A stretch of 5,997 nt of DNA from an uncultured Ruminococcus sp. (lineage in GTDB: Bacteria; Bacillota; Clostridia; Oscillospirales; CAG-272): the NCBI GenBank assembly GCA_902773455.1, contig CACYEW010000343.1, forward strand, positions 1-5,997, given 5' to 3'. A model generated the notes under the pieces. It was not told the origin of the DNA, ran no database searches, and worked only from the letters and a program-made list of their open reading frames with translations. The position numbers were made by a program, and so were the translations under genes. Positions 1 to 5,415 of the stretch are shown in pieces. Numbering within the stretch: the stretch's first letter is position 1; the number at the start of each line of letters is the position of its first letter.

Positions 1-84
1 AAGCAAATTTAGCTGGGCGAAGCCCAATTTAGCTCGCCGCAAGGCGAATTTAGCTGCGGTGTACTTCCTTACGAAGTACACCGC
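1..84. repeat. Tandem array of small hairpins separated by a conserved 9-bp spacer
   Basis: The exact 9-mer AATTTAGCT occurs three times, at 6-14, 26-34 and 47-55, so the period is 20 then 21 bp. Each copy is followed by a different perfect inverted repeat. The first is GGGC/GCCC around GAA (15-25). The second is CGCC/GGCG around GCAA (35-46). The third is a 12-bp stem (56-67 with 73-84) around a 5-nt loop. The stems do not resemble each other; only the spacer and the hairpin design are conserved. The first spacer starts almost at the window edge, so the array probably continues to the left. It lies 12 bp beyond the stop codon of the minus-strand regulator gene. The stems could fold in RNA from either strand. 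Function is unknown; a non-autonomous repeat family, a transcript 3'-end stabiliser, or a recombination or transposase target are all possible. Confidence 0.8.
56..84. other. 12-bp perfect hairpin downstream of the regulator gene
   Basis: Bases 56-67 pair perfectly with 73-84 around the loop CTTAC. It is the largest stem of the hairpin array and lies about 12 nt after the minus-strand stop codon at 97-99. Read on the minus strand it is followed by AGCTAAATT rather than a U-run, so it is a poor Rho-independent terminator in that direction. Read on the plus strand a T6 run (93-98) follows, but only after 8 unpaired bases. It could still stabilise the 3' end of the operon mRNA. I call it a structured element, not a proven terminator. 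Confidence 0.6.
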
Positions 85-96
85 GAGGGATCTTTT

Positions 97-1491
97 TTAC
101 TTACGGTTTGAATCGTGGTAGACCGCAACGAGACCGGAGCGCGTTGAAACGCCGGTTTTTCTGTAAATCGAGGTGACGTTCGCCTGTACGGTCCTTATCT
201 TTATCGAAAGACGGTCCGCGATCGCCGTCTGCTTGTCTTCGGTGAGAACGAGCTCGCGAAAGACCTTCAATTCCGACGGGGTCAGTCCGTAACGGTTCCG
301 CACCGCTTCAAATACGTCCGCCGTACCGTTCTCCTCCGGCGCGGGAGGGGGTGCCGAAGAGACGGGTTTAGATGAGAAATCGAGATCTCCGTTCAGCGCC
401 ATGAGAAGAAGTATCGCCGTGAGCGCGGCTATGTTTATCGCCAGCACGGCCGCCGCGGAAAGCGAGCTTACGTCGAACGCCCATACGAAAAGCACGGTCA
501 GGCTGTCGAGCACACGCCCGGCAGGCGCCCATAAAGCAGGACGCTTCGTTTTTGCCGCAAGGCGGAAAAACGTAAGATCGTAATACGATACCACGGCGGA
601 TATCGCGATATAAAACAGACACATATTGAGCAGATACGCGTCGCTTTGACCTGCGAGCACGGCGTTCATAAGAGCGAGCGCCGATACGCAAAGCGTCGCA
701 AGCGGCAGGAACCTGCCTTTTTTCAGATCTCCGAGCGCGCCGAACAGTAAAAATCCCGGGATCATGCAAAGTCTCGGCCACGTGTAAACGTTATACTCCG
801 AATACCCGGACGCGATCTGAAGATGATGTATATAACCGTTGTAATATCCCGTGAAAAGCATCATCGCAAACGCAATTATCAAAGCGAAAACGAGCGGACG
901 CGCCGGCGAGGGCTCCTCTTTGCCCTCGCGTTGAAAGGAAGTTTGAAAACCGCCCGAAAATACAAAGCCGAGTATCGAAAACGATACGAGCATAAAGATA
1001 CCGAGCGGGATCTTATAAAGACGGTGAAGCTGCAGAAAATACTGCAGAGCCGTCGCCGCGGTACACGCCGCGCCGGTGCAAATACCGATACGGACGCCTG
1101 ATCCCGCGTACGACGCCATTTTCAGATATACGCCGGCTCCGGTAAAACCGAGAGCGAATACCGTCAGAAACGTAACGGCAAGGTAAAATGCGGAGCTTTC
1201 GGCGAAGAAAAACATCAAAACCGATCCGCAGAAAAACACTCCGAGACCGCACAGAGCCGCCGCCGTTTTGCCTGATGAACTTTTTATCAGACGGAAAACG
1301 GGCGCAAAAGACAGAAAACCGATCACCGCCGCGATCTGTATGAAGCGGTAAACGTTTTCCTGCACGGCGTCTGAAAGAAATCCCCGTCCCGCCTGATTGC
1401 CGAACCTCAGTACGACGTACTGCAAAAACATGAACGCAAAAAACGTCGCCGCCGCGGCCGCGTTTTTGTTCTTTGATAACGCGCTTCCCAT
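97..1491 (-). CDS. 12-TM MFS-like membrane protein with C-terminal LuxR-family HTH domain
   Basis: The 464-residue protein appears to be a membrane-embedded one-component transcription regulator. Residues 14-366 hold about twelve hydrophobic segments (roughly 14-30, 46-66, 77-97, 101-124, 134-155, 160-180, 199-220, 238-254, 260-280, 285-305, 320-340, 345-366), the topology of a major facilitator transporter. A Pro-rich linker follows (about 376-386), then a LuxR-type helix-turn-helix at 400-458 beginning YGLTPSELKVF, with recognition helix near 431-448. There is no receiver or ATPase domain. Known LuxR proteins of this layout are thought to sense a small molecule through the membrane part; that role is inferred here. 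The ATG follows the upstream SIS gene stop by 10 nt and has only a weak ribosome site, suggesting translational coupling. As the last gene of the operon it may control the ectB-side promoter. Ligand and target are unknown. Confidence 0.88.
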   Translation of the reverse strand: MGSALSKNKNAAAAATFFAFMFLQYVVLRFGNQAGRGFLSDAVQENVYRFIQIAAVIGFLSFAPVFRLIKSSSGKTAAALCGLGVFFCGSVLMFFFAESSAFYLAVTFLTVFALGFTGAGVYLKMASYAGSGVRIGICTGAACTAATALQYFLQLHRLYKIPLGIFMLVSFSILGFVFSGGFQTSFQREGKEEPSPARPLVFALIIAFAMMLFTGYYNGYIHHLQIASGYSEYNVYTWPRLCMIPGFLLFGALGDLKKGRFLPLATLCVSALALMNAVLAGQSDAYLLNMCLFYIAISAVVSYYDLTFFRLAAKTKRPALWAPAGRVLDSLTVLFVWAFDVSSLSAAAVLAINIAALTAILLLMALNGDLDFSSKPVSSAPPPAPEENGTADVFEAVRNRYGLTPSELKVFRELVLTEDKQTAIADRLSIKIRTVQANVTSIYRKTGVSTRSGLVAVYHDSNRK

Positions 1492-1501
1492 GGTCGTTTT
1501 C

Positions 1502-2236
1502 TTACCAGCCGTATTTTTCGTAATTGGGTTCTATAACGGTCTTGTTGTAGTCGTTGCCGCCGGGGTAGTTCGCGCTTTTGAGAATGCCCGGAGTTATGCC
1601 CTTTTCGAGCAGCTTTTCGACCGCTACCGAGGTAACGCTCCACATTATGTAATCGGACGCTATACCGGAAGCCGCTCCGAAACGCGCTTCGATGCCGTCA
1701 ACTTCAAGCATCGCTTCGGCGGCGGGAGCGCAGTTGTCGAGCGTTACCGTCGCTATTTCGTAAAGCTTTTTGCCGGACGGATGGACCGGGTCGACCTGAG
1801 TCGCGTATTCCATCGAGGTGAAGGCTATGACGTTTATTCCGAGCTTGACCGCTTCGTACGCGAGATCGACGACTTTGGCGGTCCTTCCGGAAACGGAGCT
1901 TAAAAACAGTACGTCGCCCGGGCGGAAATTCGACTGCGTAAGCGCGTATCTTGCCGCAGCCCCCTGCGTTTCCGCGCCCGGGAAACCGCCTTCGCGCTTT
2001 TTCGCGTCGTTTTCTATTTTAAGATCGTAGCTGAAATGCTTGTAAAATATCGGGCCTCCGCCGCGGTATATCGAATCCATCTCCATAAAGTGGCAGATGC
2101 TCGATAAGAATATACAGCCGCCGTTTGCAACGCTGTCGGCGACGATCTCTCCGGCTTTTATTATGTTTTCCGTCTGAGTGTCTCTGACCTTTCTGAACAG
2201 GTCGTCTATCGCCTGTCTGTATCTGTCAAGCAGCAT
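1502..2236 (-). CDS. Divergent SIS-domain (UPF0309-like) phosphosugar-binding protein
   Basis: A 244-residue cytosolic protein of the sugar isomerase (SIS) fold, about the same length as the SIS protein two genes upstream. The two align without gaps over residues 111-168, with 23 of 58 identities by eye, including the SVSGR phosphosugar loop (114-118) and HPSGKKLYE (152-160). It is clearly the more diverged copy. Where its paralogue has the glycine-rich FGCSHAG loop it has LSSICHF (44-50). GDAAV is replaced by AEAML, GPTST by GAASG, and DGGDEHN by PGGNDYN (225-231). It may therefore be a regulatory or non-catalytic partner, or have a different substrate. The ATG lies 1 nt after the kinase stop, with GAGG 8 nt upstream inside the kinase gene. 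That junction implies co-translation with the kinase. Assignment to the SIS superfamily is firm; the reaction is not known. Confidence 0.85.
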   Translation of the reverse strand: MLLDRYRQAIDDLFRKVRDTQTENIIKAGEIVADSVANGGCIFLSSICHFMEMDSIYRGGGPIFYKHFSYDLKIENDAKKREGGFPGAETQGAAARYALTQSNFRPGDVLFLSSVSGRTAKVVDLAYEAVKLGINVIAFTSMEYATQVDPVHPSGKKLYEIATVTLDNCAPAAEAMLEVDGIEARFGAASGIASDYIMWSVTSVAVEKLLEKGITPGILKSANYPGGNDYNKTVIEPNYEKYGW

Positions 2237-2237
2237 T

Positions 2238-3197
2238 TCAGATACCTCGCCCTTTCATATTATTTATATCGTAGATAAATTCGGGATACTGCGACGCGAC
2301 GCGTGAAATGTCCGCTTCGCCGTATCTGTCGTAATATTCTTTCGCTATCGCGCCGGCTATCGGTTCGAGCGCCGGTATGACGGGAGCTTTGCCGTAAACC
2401 GAAACGAAACCGTCGTAAAAAAGCGGATTTGCGCGCCATACGCTGCCCGATACCGCGACGTGGATACCGTCGGGAAGACCGCGCTTTCTTATCAGCGCCG
2501 CGACCGATTCGCCGATTATCCTTCCCGCGCCGTAAAGTATTTCTTTCGCCGTTACGTCGCCGAGACGGGCGGCTTCAACGACGGTCGGCACGCATCCGCT
2601 CACGCAGGCTACGGGCGATCTTTCTTTCTGCGAGTAGATCGAAAATACGGCTTCCCTGAAGGTTTCTTCCGTATAAGCTCCGAAATGCTTCGCAAGCATA
2701 TCCGTAAGAGCGGTCTTTTGACCGCGGCGTTCGTAATGACGTATCGCGGCTATGAGAGCCTGCCTGCCGATGTAATAGCCCGACCCTTCGTCCGATACGG
2801 CGGCGCCGTAACCGCCCTCAGAAAAGCGTTCGTTTCCGTATTTTGCAAATACCGTCGCGCCGGTGCCGGAGAGGGCGAGCACGCCGTCGCCGAAAAGTCC
2901 CGCGGCAAAAAGTCCGAGATCCATTTCGCCGTCGCGAAATGCGTTTTTTACGGAGCAGTGCTCCGAAAGAAGTCCGATCACCCGTTCTTCGTACGTTCCG
3001 CGCACGCATTCAAGCGTAATGCCGTATAGACCGAGCGAATTCACAAGCTCGGCGGCGTGCCTGCGGTAAAGCGGATCGGCCGTGGTGTTGGACCGCAGAC
3101 TTCCCGTAACGCATACTCCGAGCCGGTTGAGATCTTCGTCGTAAAGTATCGCGGCGGTCTTCGTTCCGCCGCTGTCGATAACAAGGCGCTTTTTCAT
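2238..3197 (-). CDS. BadF/BadG-family sugar kinase, N-acetylglucosamine-kinase-like
   Basis: A 319-residue ASKHA-fold kinase expected to phosphorylate a sugar or amino sugar with ATP in the cytosol. Visible motifs are phosphate-1 DSGGTKT (8-14), a likely catalytic Asp at 93 in GEMDLGLFAAG, and phosphate-2 ALSGTGATVF (108-117). GGYG...SDEGSGYYIGRQAL (128-148) is typical of GlcNAc kinases, and the adenosine motif is HVAVSGSVW (246-254). Length fits the family (about 300-330). I place the start at the ATG at 3195-3197, which overlaps the preceding SIS stop as TGATG; an adjacent in-frame GTG (3198-3200) would add one residue. No good Shine-Dalgarno is present, so reinitiation after the SIS gene is likely. 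The family also includes MurNAc/GlcNAc kinases and 2-hydroxyacyl-CoA dehydratase activators. The activator role is unlikely because the SIS neighbours point to a phosphosugar and no Cys-rich cluster motif is seen. Exact substrate is unknown. Confidence 0.88.
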   Translation of the reverse strand: MKKRLVIDSGGTKTAAILYDEDLNRLGVCVTGSLRSNTTADPLYRRHAAELVNSLGLYGITLECVRGTYEERVIGLLSEHCSVKNAFRDGEMDLGLFAAGLFGDGVLALSGTGATVFAKYGNERFSEGGYGAAVSDEGSGYYIGRQALIAAIRHYERRGQKTALTDMLAKHFGAYTEETFREAVFSIYSQKERSPVACVSGCVPTVVEAARLGDVTAKEILYGAGRIIGESVAALIRKRGLPDGIHVAVSGSVWRANPLFYDGFVSVYGKAPVIPALEPIAGAIAKEYYDRYGEADISRVASQYPEFIYDINNMKGRGI

Positions 3198-3934
3198 CAC
3201 ATATAAAAGATGTTGTCTTTGTATTCGGCGAATATCTTATCGTTATGCTCGTCTCCGCCGTCAAGATTTGCGCTCATCAATATGGGCGGAACGAACCCGT
3301 CTTCGATCATCACGTTGATCGCGTCGACTGTCAGGGCGTTCATGATCGCCGCACCGACCGCGGTGGACGTCGGTCCCGTTTTTTCGGGCAGACCTTCGAT
3401 CCGCACCGCCGCGTCGCCGGGTTCGCCCTTATTGTCAATCACGATGTCGCACACCTCGAAAAGCCGTTTTCCGCACGGATGGCGCGGCGTTACGGAGCGT
3501 GAATAAGAAAGATTCGTGAGGCATACCGTTTTCACGCCGTTTTCTTTCGCGCAAAGCGCCATTTCGACAGGCACGGCGTTTCTGCCCGAAACGGAATGGA
3601 GTATCAGCAGATCGCCGCTTTTAACGCTGTTTTTCTCGAATATCGTTTTTCCAAGACCTGCGAGCCGCTCAAGCGAGCTCGTCATCGTTATCGGGCGCGT
3701 GTTGAGCATCATGCCGGGAAAGAATATCGGGTTTATGACCGCGAGACCTCCCGTGCGGTAGAACAGCTCTTCGGCTATGATGCCGGCGTGAGAACAGCCG
3801 AATACGAATACGTTGTTCTTCGCCTCCACGGTTTCCGCCAGCGCCTTTGCGGCGGCTTTTATCTGTTCCGTCTGCGTTTCGTACGCTTCTTTTATCATAT
3901 TTGAGACAATGTTTATATAATCGGATCCGTTCAT
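3197..3934 (-). CDS. UPF0309-type SIS-domain phosphosugar-binding protein
   Basis: A 245-residue cytosolic protein with the complete pattern of the UPF0309/COG4821 branch of SIS proteins. It has a glycine-rich loop FGCSHAG (45-51), AEELFYRTGGLA (54-65), and LERLAG (88-93). The phosphosugar loop is HSVSGRNAVPVEMAL (113-127). HPCGKRLFEV (152-161), GDAAV (173-177), GPTSTAVGAAI (187-197) and SANLDGGDEHN (221-231) follow. The family binds 6-phosphosugars; from memory, a Streptomyces member (SCO4393, NagS) has been reported as a GlcNAc-6-phosphate dehydratase, so isomerase, dehydratase or sensor roles are all open. It is too short for MurQ (about 300 residues). A GGAGG lies 4 nt before the ATG. The gene follows ectB by 43 nt across a hairpin, and its stop codon shares one base with the kinase start, tying it to phosphosugar metabolism. 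Superfamily call strong, reaction uncertain. Confidence 0.9.
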   Translation of the reverse strand: MNGSDYINIVSNMIKEAYETQTEQIKAAAKALAETVEAKNNVFVFGCSHAGIIAEELFYRTGGLAVINPIFFPGMMLNTRPITMTSSLERLAGLGKTIFEKNSVKSGDLLILHSVSGRNAVPVEMALCAKENGVKTVCLTNLSYSRSVTPRHPCGKRLFEVCDIVIDNKGEPGDAAVRIEGLPEKTGPTSTAVGAAIMNALTVDAINVMIEDGFVPPILMSANLDGGDEHNDKIFAEYKDNIFYM

Positions 3935-3945
3935 ATATCCTCCGT
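3929..3945 (-). promoter_or_regulatory. Ribosome binding site of the first SIS gene
   Basis: On the minus strand GGAGG is followed by ATAT and then the ATG at 3932-3934. It is the strongest Shine-Dalgarno core inside the operon, though its spacing is short. It sits just after the spacer hairpin, so the SIS-kinase-SIS block can be translated independently of ectB. Confidence 0.7.
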
Positions 3946-3946
3946 C

Positions 3947-3972
3947 AAAAGACCGCGGTTATCGCCGCGGTC
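3947..3972 (-). terminator. GC-rich hairpin with short T-run between ectB and SIS gene, possible attenuator
   Basis: GACCGCGG (3951-3958) pairs perfectly with CCGCGGTC (3965-3972) around a 6-nt loop. On the minus strand the 8-bp stem begins 5 nt after the ectB stop (3978-3980) and is directly followed by TTTT and then G. This is the shape of an intrinsic terminator with a weak U-tract. No promoter is visible between it and the SIS gene, so partial read-through is the likely outcome, lowering expression of the four downstream genes relative to ectB. It could equally be an mRNA processing or stabilising stem. Confidence 0.6.
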
Positions 3973-3977
3973 GTGAT

Positions 3978-5237
3978 TTATTTGCCGAGAACCTCTTTTG
4001 CAGAGCTTTCGATTATCTGCAGACCTTTTTTCAGTTCTTCTTCGGTTATAACGAGCGGCGGCAGTATTTTCAGAACGGTGTCGTTTCTGCCGGAGCGTTC
4101 GATTATGAGATTTTTCTTGAAGCAGAGCTTTGAGATCTTACCGGCAAGCTCGCCCGAAGGATCGAGAGCGGAGAAGTCTATGCCGTAAATGAGACCGCGG
4201 CCTCTGTAAGTGATGCGCGGATCGAGCGGCAGGATGTTCTTCTCGATATAATCCTTCAAAAACGCCTCAGCTTTCCTGACGTGCAGAAGAAGGTCTTCTT
4301 TTTCGAGCACGTCGAGAGCCGCGTCGGCGGCGACGAAAGCGAGCTGATTGCCGCGGAAGGTGCCGTTATGCTCGGCAGGCTTCCAGATATCGAGCTCGGG
4401 CTTAAGAAGAAGCAGAGCCATCGGCAGACCGCAGCCGCCGATCGATTTCGAAAGCGTCACCATATCGGGAACGATGCCGGCGCGCTCGAACGAGAAGAAG
4501 TCGCCCGTTCTGCCGCAGCCGATCTGGATATCGTCGACTATGAGGAGGATCCCGTATTTGTCGCAGAGAGCGCGCAGGCGGCGGAGCCATTCCGTATCGA
4601 CGGGGATTATCCCGCCCTCCGCCTGAACGGTCTCAACGATGACCGCCGCAGGGATCTCCGAGCCTGAATGATCGTCCGTAAGGACGTTTTCCATATACGC
4701 TATCGTATCGAACGACTTGTTGAAGCCGTAAGGGAACGGCATAAAGGTCACGCCCTGCAAAGCCGTGCCCGACGCGTCTCTGTTGTACGAATTGCTCGTA
4801 GCGGCGAGAGCGCCGAGAGTCATGCCGTGAAACGCGCCGGTAAAGGCGAATACCGTCTGTCTCTTTTTGACCTTGCGCGCGAGCTTGAAAGCCGATTCGA
4901 CGGCGTTGGTGCCGGTCGGGGCGGGGAACATCACCTTGTAGTCGAGTCCGCGCGGCTTGAGTATCGAGTTTTCAAAATGCTCGAGAAAAGAGCGCTTCGC
5001 CGTCGTGTGCATATCGAGCGCGTGAAGTATGCCGTTATTTTTCAGATATGCGATCAGCTTGTCCGTTATGTAGGGATTGTTGTGACCGTAGTTGAGAGCG
5101 CCGGCTCCCGCGAAGAAATCGAGATACGCGGTACCGTCCTCTCCGTATATGTAACAACCCTCGGCTTTGTCAAACACCGCCGGAAACGACCTGCAGTACG
5201 ACCTTACCTCGGATTCGACCTGTTCAAAAATATCCAT
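3978..5237 (-). CDS. ectB: EctB-type class III aminotransferase, diaminobutyrate--2-oxoglutarate transaminase family
   Basis: A 419-residue PLP enzyme, the usual EctB length. The family interconverts L-aspartate-4-semialdehyde plus glutamate with L-2,4-diaminobutyrate plus 2-oxoglutarate. Family signatures appear in order: ESEVRSYCRSFP (8-19), FFAGAGALNYGHNNP (41-55), LKPRGLDYK (93-101), the PLP phosphate loop PTGTNAVE (107-114), and FHG (136-138). IVETVQAEGG (200-209), VDDIQIGCGRTG (234-245, Asp235 to the pyridine N), Schiff-base Lys264 in LSKSIGGCGLP, and NGTFRG (291-296) follow. I start at the ATG at 5235-5237, not the in-frame ATG at 5258. The internal start has AAAGGACGG 9 nt upstream, matches the family N-terminus, and leaves a leader of about 30 nt from the predicted promoter. 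No ectA or ectC is nearby, so ectoine synthesis is not implied. An amino-sugar or other diamine role is possible. Family call strong; in vivo substrate inferred. Confidence 0.9.
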   Translation of the reverse strand: MDIFEQVESEVRSYCRSFPAVFDKAEGCYIYGEDGTAYLDFFAGAGALNYGHNNPYITDKLIAYLKNNGILHALDMHTTAKRSFLEHFENSILKPRGLDYKVMFPAPTGTNAVESAFKLARKVKKRQTVFAFTGAFHGMTLGALAATSNSYNRDASGTALQGVTFMPFPYGFNKSFDTIAYMENVLTDDHSGSEIPAAVIVETVQAEGGIIPVDTEWLRRLRALCDKYGILLIVDDIQIGCGRTGDFFSFERAGIVPDMVTLSKSIGGCGLPMALLLLKPELDIWKPAEHNGTFRGNQLAFVAADAALDVLEKEDLLLHVRKAEAFLKDYIEKNILPLDPRITYRGRGLIYGIDFSALDPSGELAGKISKLCFKKNLIIERSGRNDTVLKILPPLVITEEELKKGLQIIESSAKEVLGK

Positions 5238-5255
5238 AAGACAATTCCGTCCTTT
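5235..5255 (-). promoter_or_regulatory. Ribosome binding site that decides the ectB start
   Basis: On the minus strand AAAGGACGG (5247-5255), an AAAGGAGG-like sequence with one inserted C, lies 9 nt before the ATG at 5235-5237. The upstream in-frame ATG (5256-5258) has no comparable site and would lie only about 10 nt from the predicted transcription start. Translation should therefore begin at 5237. Confidence 0.65.
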
Positions 5256-5275
5256 CATTTACTGTATCAATTCAA

Positions 5276-5304
5276 AGTATATCACACAATTACGATATAA
5301 TCAA
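5276..5304 (-). promoter_or_regulatory. Sigma-70/SigA-type promoter with extended -10 for the ectB operon
   Basis: On the minus strand the -35 is TTGATT (5299-5304). A 17-bp spacer separates it from the -10 TATACT (5276-5281), which is preceded by TG one base away, making an extended -10. The predicted transcription start is near 5268-5270, about 30 nt before the chosen ectB start. The 35 bp upstream of the -35 are almost pure A/T with two T6-type tracts, which could act as an UP element. It is the only convincing promoter I see ahead of the five-gene run. Confidence 0.8.
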
Positions 5305-5329
5305 GAGTAAAATAATAAATTTCAAAAAA

Positions 5330-5339
5330 TTTGATCAAA
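5330..5339. promoter_or_regulatory. 10-bp perfect palindrome upstream of the promoter, possible operator
   Basis: TTTGATCAAA is a perfect inverted repeat, centred about 65 bp upstream of the predicted transcription start, in an A/T-rich stretch with T-runs on either side. Its position suits an activator site. It is short and lies in low-complexity DNA, so chance is a real alternative. No second copy was found elsewhere upstream of the operon. Confidence 0.3.
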
Positions 5340-5363
5340 AAACCGAATCCCCCGGAAAACCGG

Positions 5364-5398
5364 CGAAGAGAAAAGCCTCCCCCGAAGGAGAAGGCTTT
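5364..5398 (-). terminator. Intrinsic terminator of the cohesin/dockerin gene
   Basis: On the minus strand, 17 nt after the stop codon (5416-5418), AAAGCC (5393-5398) pairs with GGCTTT (5372-5377). The inner stem (5387-5391 with 5378-5382) contains one G-U pair and a single bulged base, and closes on a C(UUCG)G tetraloop. A T-rich tail, TTTTCTCTT, overlaps the stem end. The G-U pair becomes an A-C mismatch on the other strand, so the structure belongs to the minus-strand transcript. It insulates the aminotransferase operon from the dockerin gene. A further T6 run lies at 5337-5342. Confidence 0.85.
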
Positions 5399-5415
5399 AT
5401 AAGTAATGTTATCCG

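Noticed and set aside
1..55. CRISPR-like array
   Set aside because: The repeated unit is only 9 bp, spacers are 11-12 bp and palindromic, and no cas gene is present.
56..98. Plus-strand Rho-independent terminator
   Set aside because: A 12-bp stem and a T6 run are both present, but 8 unpaired bases separate them and no plus-strand gene enters from the left within the window.
368..781. Minus-strand frame of 137 codons inside the regulator gene
   Set aside because: It overlaps the membrane domain in another frame and is very Arg-rich, as expected for an out-of-frame translation.
1397..1903. Open plus-strand frame of 168 codons across the regulator/SIS junction
   Set aside because: It is antisense to two solid genes and its apparent hydrophobic N-terminus is the complement of the regulator start region and SIS C-terminus; no ribosome site or family match is seen.
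2460..3029. Open plus-strand frame of 189 codons opposite the kinase
   Set aside because: Shadow of the kinase reading frame, with Arg-rich low-information sequence and no domain.
3197..3934. MurQ-type MurNAc-6-phosphate etherase
   Set aside because: The protein is about 55 residues shorter than MurQ, and its signatures match UPF0309 proteins instead.
3978..5258. Longer ectB start at 5258
   Set aside because: No ribosome site precedes it, the leader would be about 10 nt, and the extra seven residues include the Shine-Dalgarno of the internal start; the family N-terminus aligns with the start at 5237.
4668..5300. Open plus-strand frame of 210 codons opposite ectB
   Set aside because: It is fully antisense to a well-supported aminotransferase, has an Arg/Val-rich composition typical of shadow frames, and shows no recognisable domain.
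5352..5363. CCGG-AAAA-CCGG as a second terminator
   Set aside because: The stem is only 4 bp and the T6 run (5337-5342) is 9 bases away, so it is too weak to call separately from the main terminator.
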